Assembly: GCF_039645985.1 (NCBI RefSeq)
Contig: NZ_CP147919.1
Coordinates: 1,922,001-1,986,000, forward strand
Reading direction: 5' to 3'
DNA: 64,000 nucleotides
From: Sulfurimonas sp. HSL3-7
Lineage (GTDB): Bacteria > Campylobacterota > Campylobacteria > Campylobacterales > Sulfurimonadaceae
In this document: piece after piece, positions 63,801 through 64,000 of the stretch
Layout: each line of letters starts with the position of its first letter
How positions within the stretch are numbered: the first letter of the stretch is position 1
Made by a program: the position numbers and the translations under genes
Notes under the pieces: generated by a model
The model's database searches: none
Told to the model about the DNA's origin: nothing
The model's input: the letters and a program-made list of their open reading frames with translations, nothing else

Positions 63801-64000
63801 GGCCCTTCGATCTCGTAACCGTGGCTGCCGGAATAATAGATCCCTTTAATGCCCACCCTGCTCTTGATATCGTTAAGCCCTCTGCCGCTTATCACGCCCA
63901 GGGTACACTGGTTGGAGAGTCTGATCAGCGTGTTTCGCATCGTTTCTGAGAGGTAAGCATCTTTGGGGTGTGAGACAATAGGCGTCAGCGTCCCGTCAAA
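60884..64000 (-). CDS. Fused trehalose-6-phosphate phosphatase and GH65 glycoside hydrolase/phosphorylase (5' end beyond the window)
   Basis: The visible part is 1038 residues, open to the last base of the window. The visible N-terminus is FDGTLTPIVSHPKDAYLSET, the HAD motif of trehalose-phosphatase; the catalytic region continues with SGRGLNDIKSRVGIKGIYYS and YIGDDITDEDAFSAIKSYGI. From about residue 240 a GH65 domain follows (LGNGYFVTRSAATES, GHVFWDEVFIFPFFNYRLPQ). The general acid Glu lies in GVMGPDEYHDAYPESKEPGL and the phosphate-site Ser region in RTSSGSSLSQVVHAWVSART. It probably makes trehalose and also cleaves or phosphorolyses a related disaccharide. The start codon is not in the window. 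Confidence 0.9.
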   Translation of the reverse strand, partial: FDGTLTPIVSHPKDAYLSETMRNTLIRLSNQCTLGVISGRGLNDIKSRVGIKGIYYSGSHGYEIEGPSIKMEHEPALAFVETFDALEGELTERLADVEGALVERKKFSIALHYRNVAKRNVARVEKAADDAVNKYPRLRKNYGKKLYELQPDLQWNKGKALEWLMKALHIDRRISKVFYIGDDITDEDAFSAIKSYGIGILVGREKRTTGAQYKLKDTEQALRFLEILSSSVEEGNIWSLAYSHYEPKEEKLREVLCALGNGYFVTRSAATESQADEIHYPGTYIAGGYNRLKTVIQEKAIINEDLVNFPNWLTLRFRIDEGEWFSIDDTAILSYRQELDMQEGVLHRMVHFSDAKARETRIIERRFVHMGNKHMAAIELTIMPINWEGRLEVESGIDGNIKNEGVKRYRNLSNQHLRYIEKEAQEDRVFLRMETVQSNHTVFLAAKTKLFVNGEQPAAESESVENRSYIAKRFLLESISSRDSVSIEKIVSLFTSKDQAVSNCYIEARDALEDAGRFQNLLVDHKIVWKHLWNYFDIGLTLRDIKKDYFVKRTLHLYTYQLLQTASVHSIGMDVGIPARGWHGEAYRGHVFWDEVFIFPFFNYRLPQVTRSLILYRYRRLSKARRAAKEQGYKGAMYPWQSGSNGEEESQKIHLNPRSGRWIEDNSHLQRHVNAAIVYNIWQYYQVSGDREFLAYYGAEMIIEIARFWSSMAVYNSMENRYEIEGVMGPDEYHDAYPESKEPGLKNNAYTNIMAVFVLNKAVEMRKILSSIRFSELREKLHIEDAEIKRWDEIRHKMKIAFHDGNIISQFEGYEALRELDWDAYREKYGNIQRLDRILEAEDDSTNRYKVSKQADVLMLFYLFSNEALKALFHQLGYRFSQAMLQKNVKYYLQRTSSGSSLSQVVHAWVSARTNAKESWNSFNKALLTDIADIQGETTPEGVHIGAMAGTSDIIQRCYTGLEARDEILYLKPSLPRELHEINLKLHYRGHWLTINICAKRVVVEAQKSNAKAIDMDVKGELFTVASGERKEITYTHK

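Overview
The window looks like chromosomal DNA of a Campylobacterota bacterium, probably of the Sulfurovum/Sulfurimonas type. This is an inference from moderate-to-low GC, codon choice, AAGGA-type ribosome binding sites and the flavour of the proteins; no rRNA or other decisive marker is present. The housekeeping flanks are the tail of a PAS-domain protein and a thiol peroxidase on the left, and tRNA-Asn, tRNA-Ser, pyrF, an ankyrin protein and a trehalose gene pair on the right.

From about 1.0 to 41.9 kb lies a large exopolysaccharide (EPS) locus. Most genes are on the minus strand and read from right to left: wza-wzc (export and tyrosine kinase), then wecB, wecC, ugd, a UDP-glucuronate 4-epimerase and a tviB-type dehydrogenase (acidic sugar nucleotides), a Wzx flippase, four glycosyltransferases, an ATP-grasp enzyme, a Wzy/ligase-type membrane protein, a polysaccharide deacetylase and a heparinase-type lyase. 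A second minus-strand block (rfbA, rfbB, two tandem DegT aminotransferases, wbqC) makes a dTDP-amino-deoxysugar. The whole locus is bracketed by two direct copies of a 3.28-kb wza-wzc segment, identical wherever compared except for five small indels; the left wzc is broken by frameshifts. Decayed gene pieces (an rfbA remnant and possible NRPS remnants) show repeated remodelling.

Inside the locus, 10.2-20.6 kb is a plus-strand insert: a giant cadherin/FG-GAP lipoprotein, a SerA-like dehydrogenase, and two transcription units each led by a tandem pair of c-di-GMP-I (GEMM-I) riboswitch aptamers. The riboswitches precede paralogous lipoproteins and a secreted beta-helix protein, so surface or matrix proteins appear to be tied to the same second messenger that usually governs EPS.

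From 42.65 to 57.80 kb is a 15-kb integrative element inserted at the 3' end of tRNA-Asn. It has a 24-bp att repeat, a tyrosine integrase and a Xis/AlpA-like protein. It carries a type I restriction-modification operon whose middle holds a GHKL ATPase, STAS-like (DUF4325-type) and PIN gene triad, an unknown gene inserted at a duplicated hsdR 3' end, a WYL regulator with a GIY-YIG nuclease, an LRR plus FtsZ-C-like pair, and a DUF1173-like gene. Just upstream of the Xis-like gene is an array of 17 GATACA motifs spaced 10-12 or 21-22 bp apart, in phase with the DNA helix, which I consider the most unusual non-coding structure here together with the tandem riboswitches.
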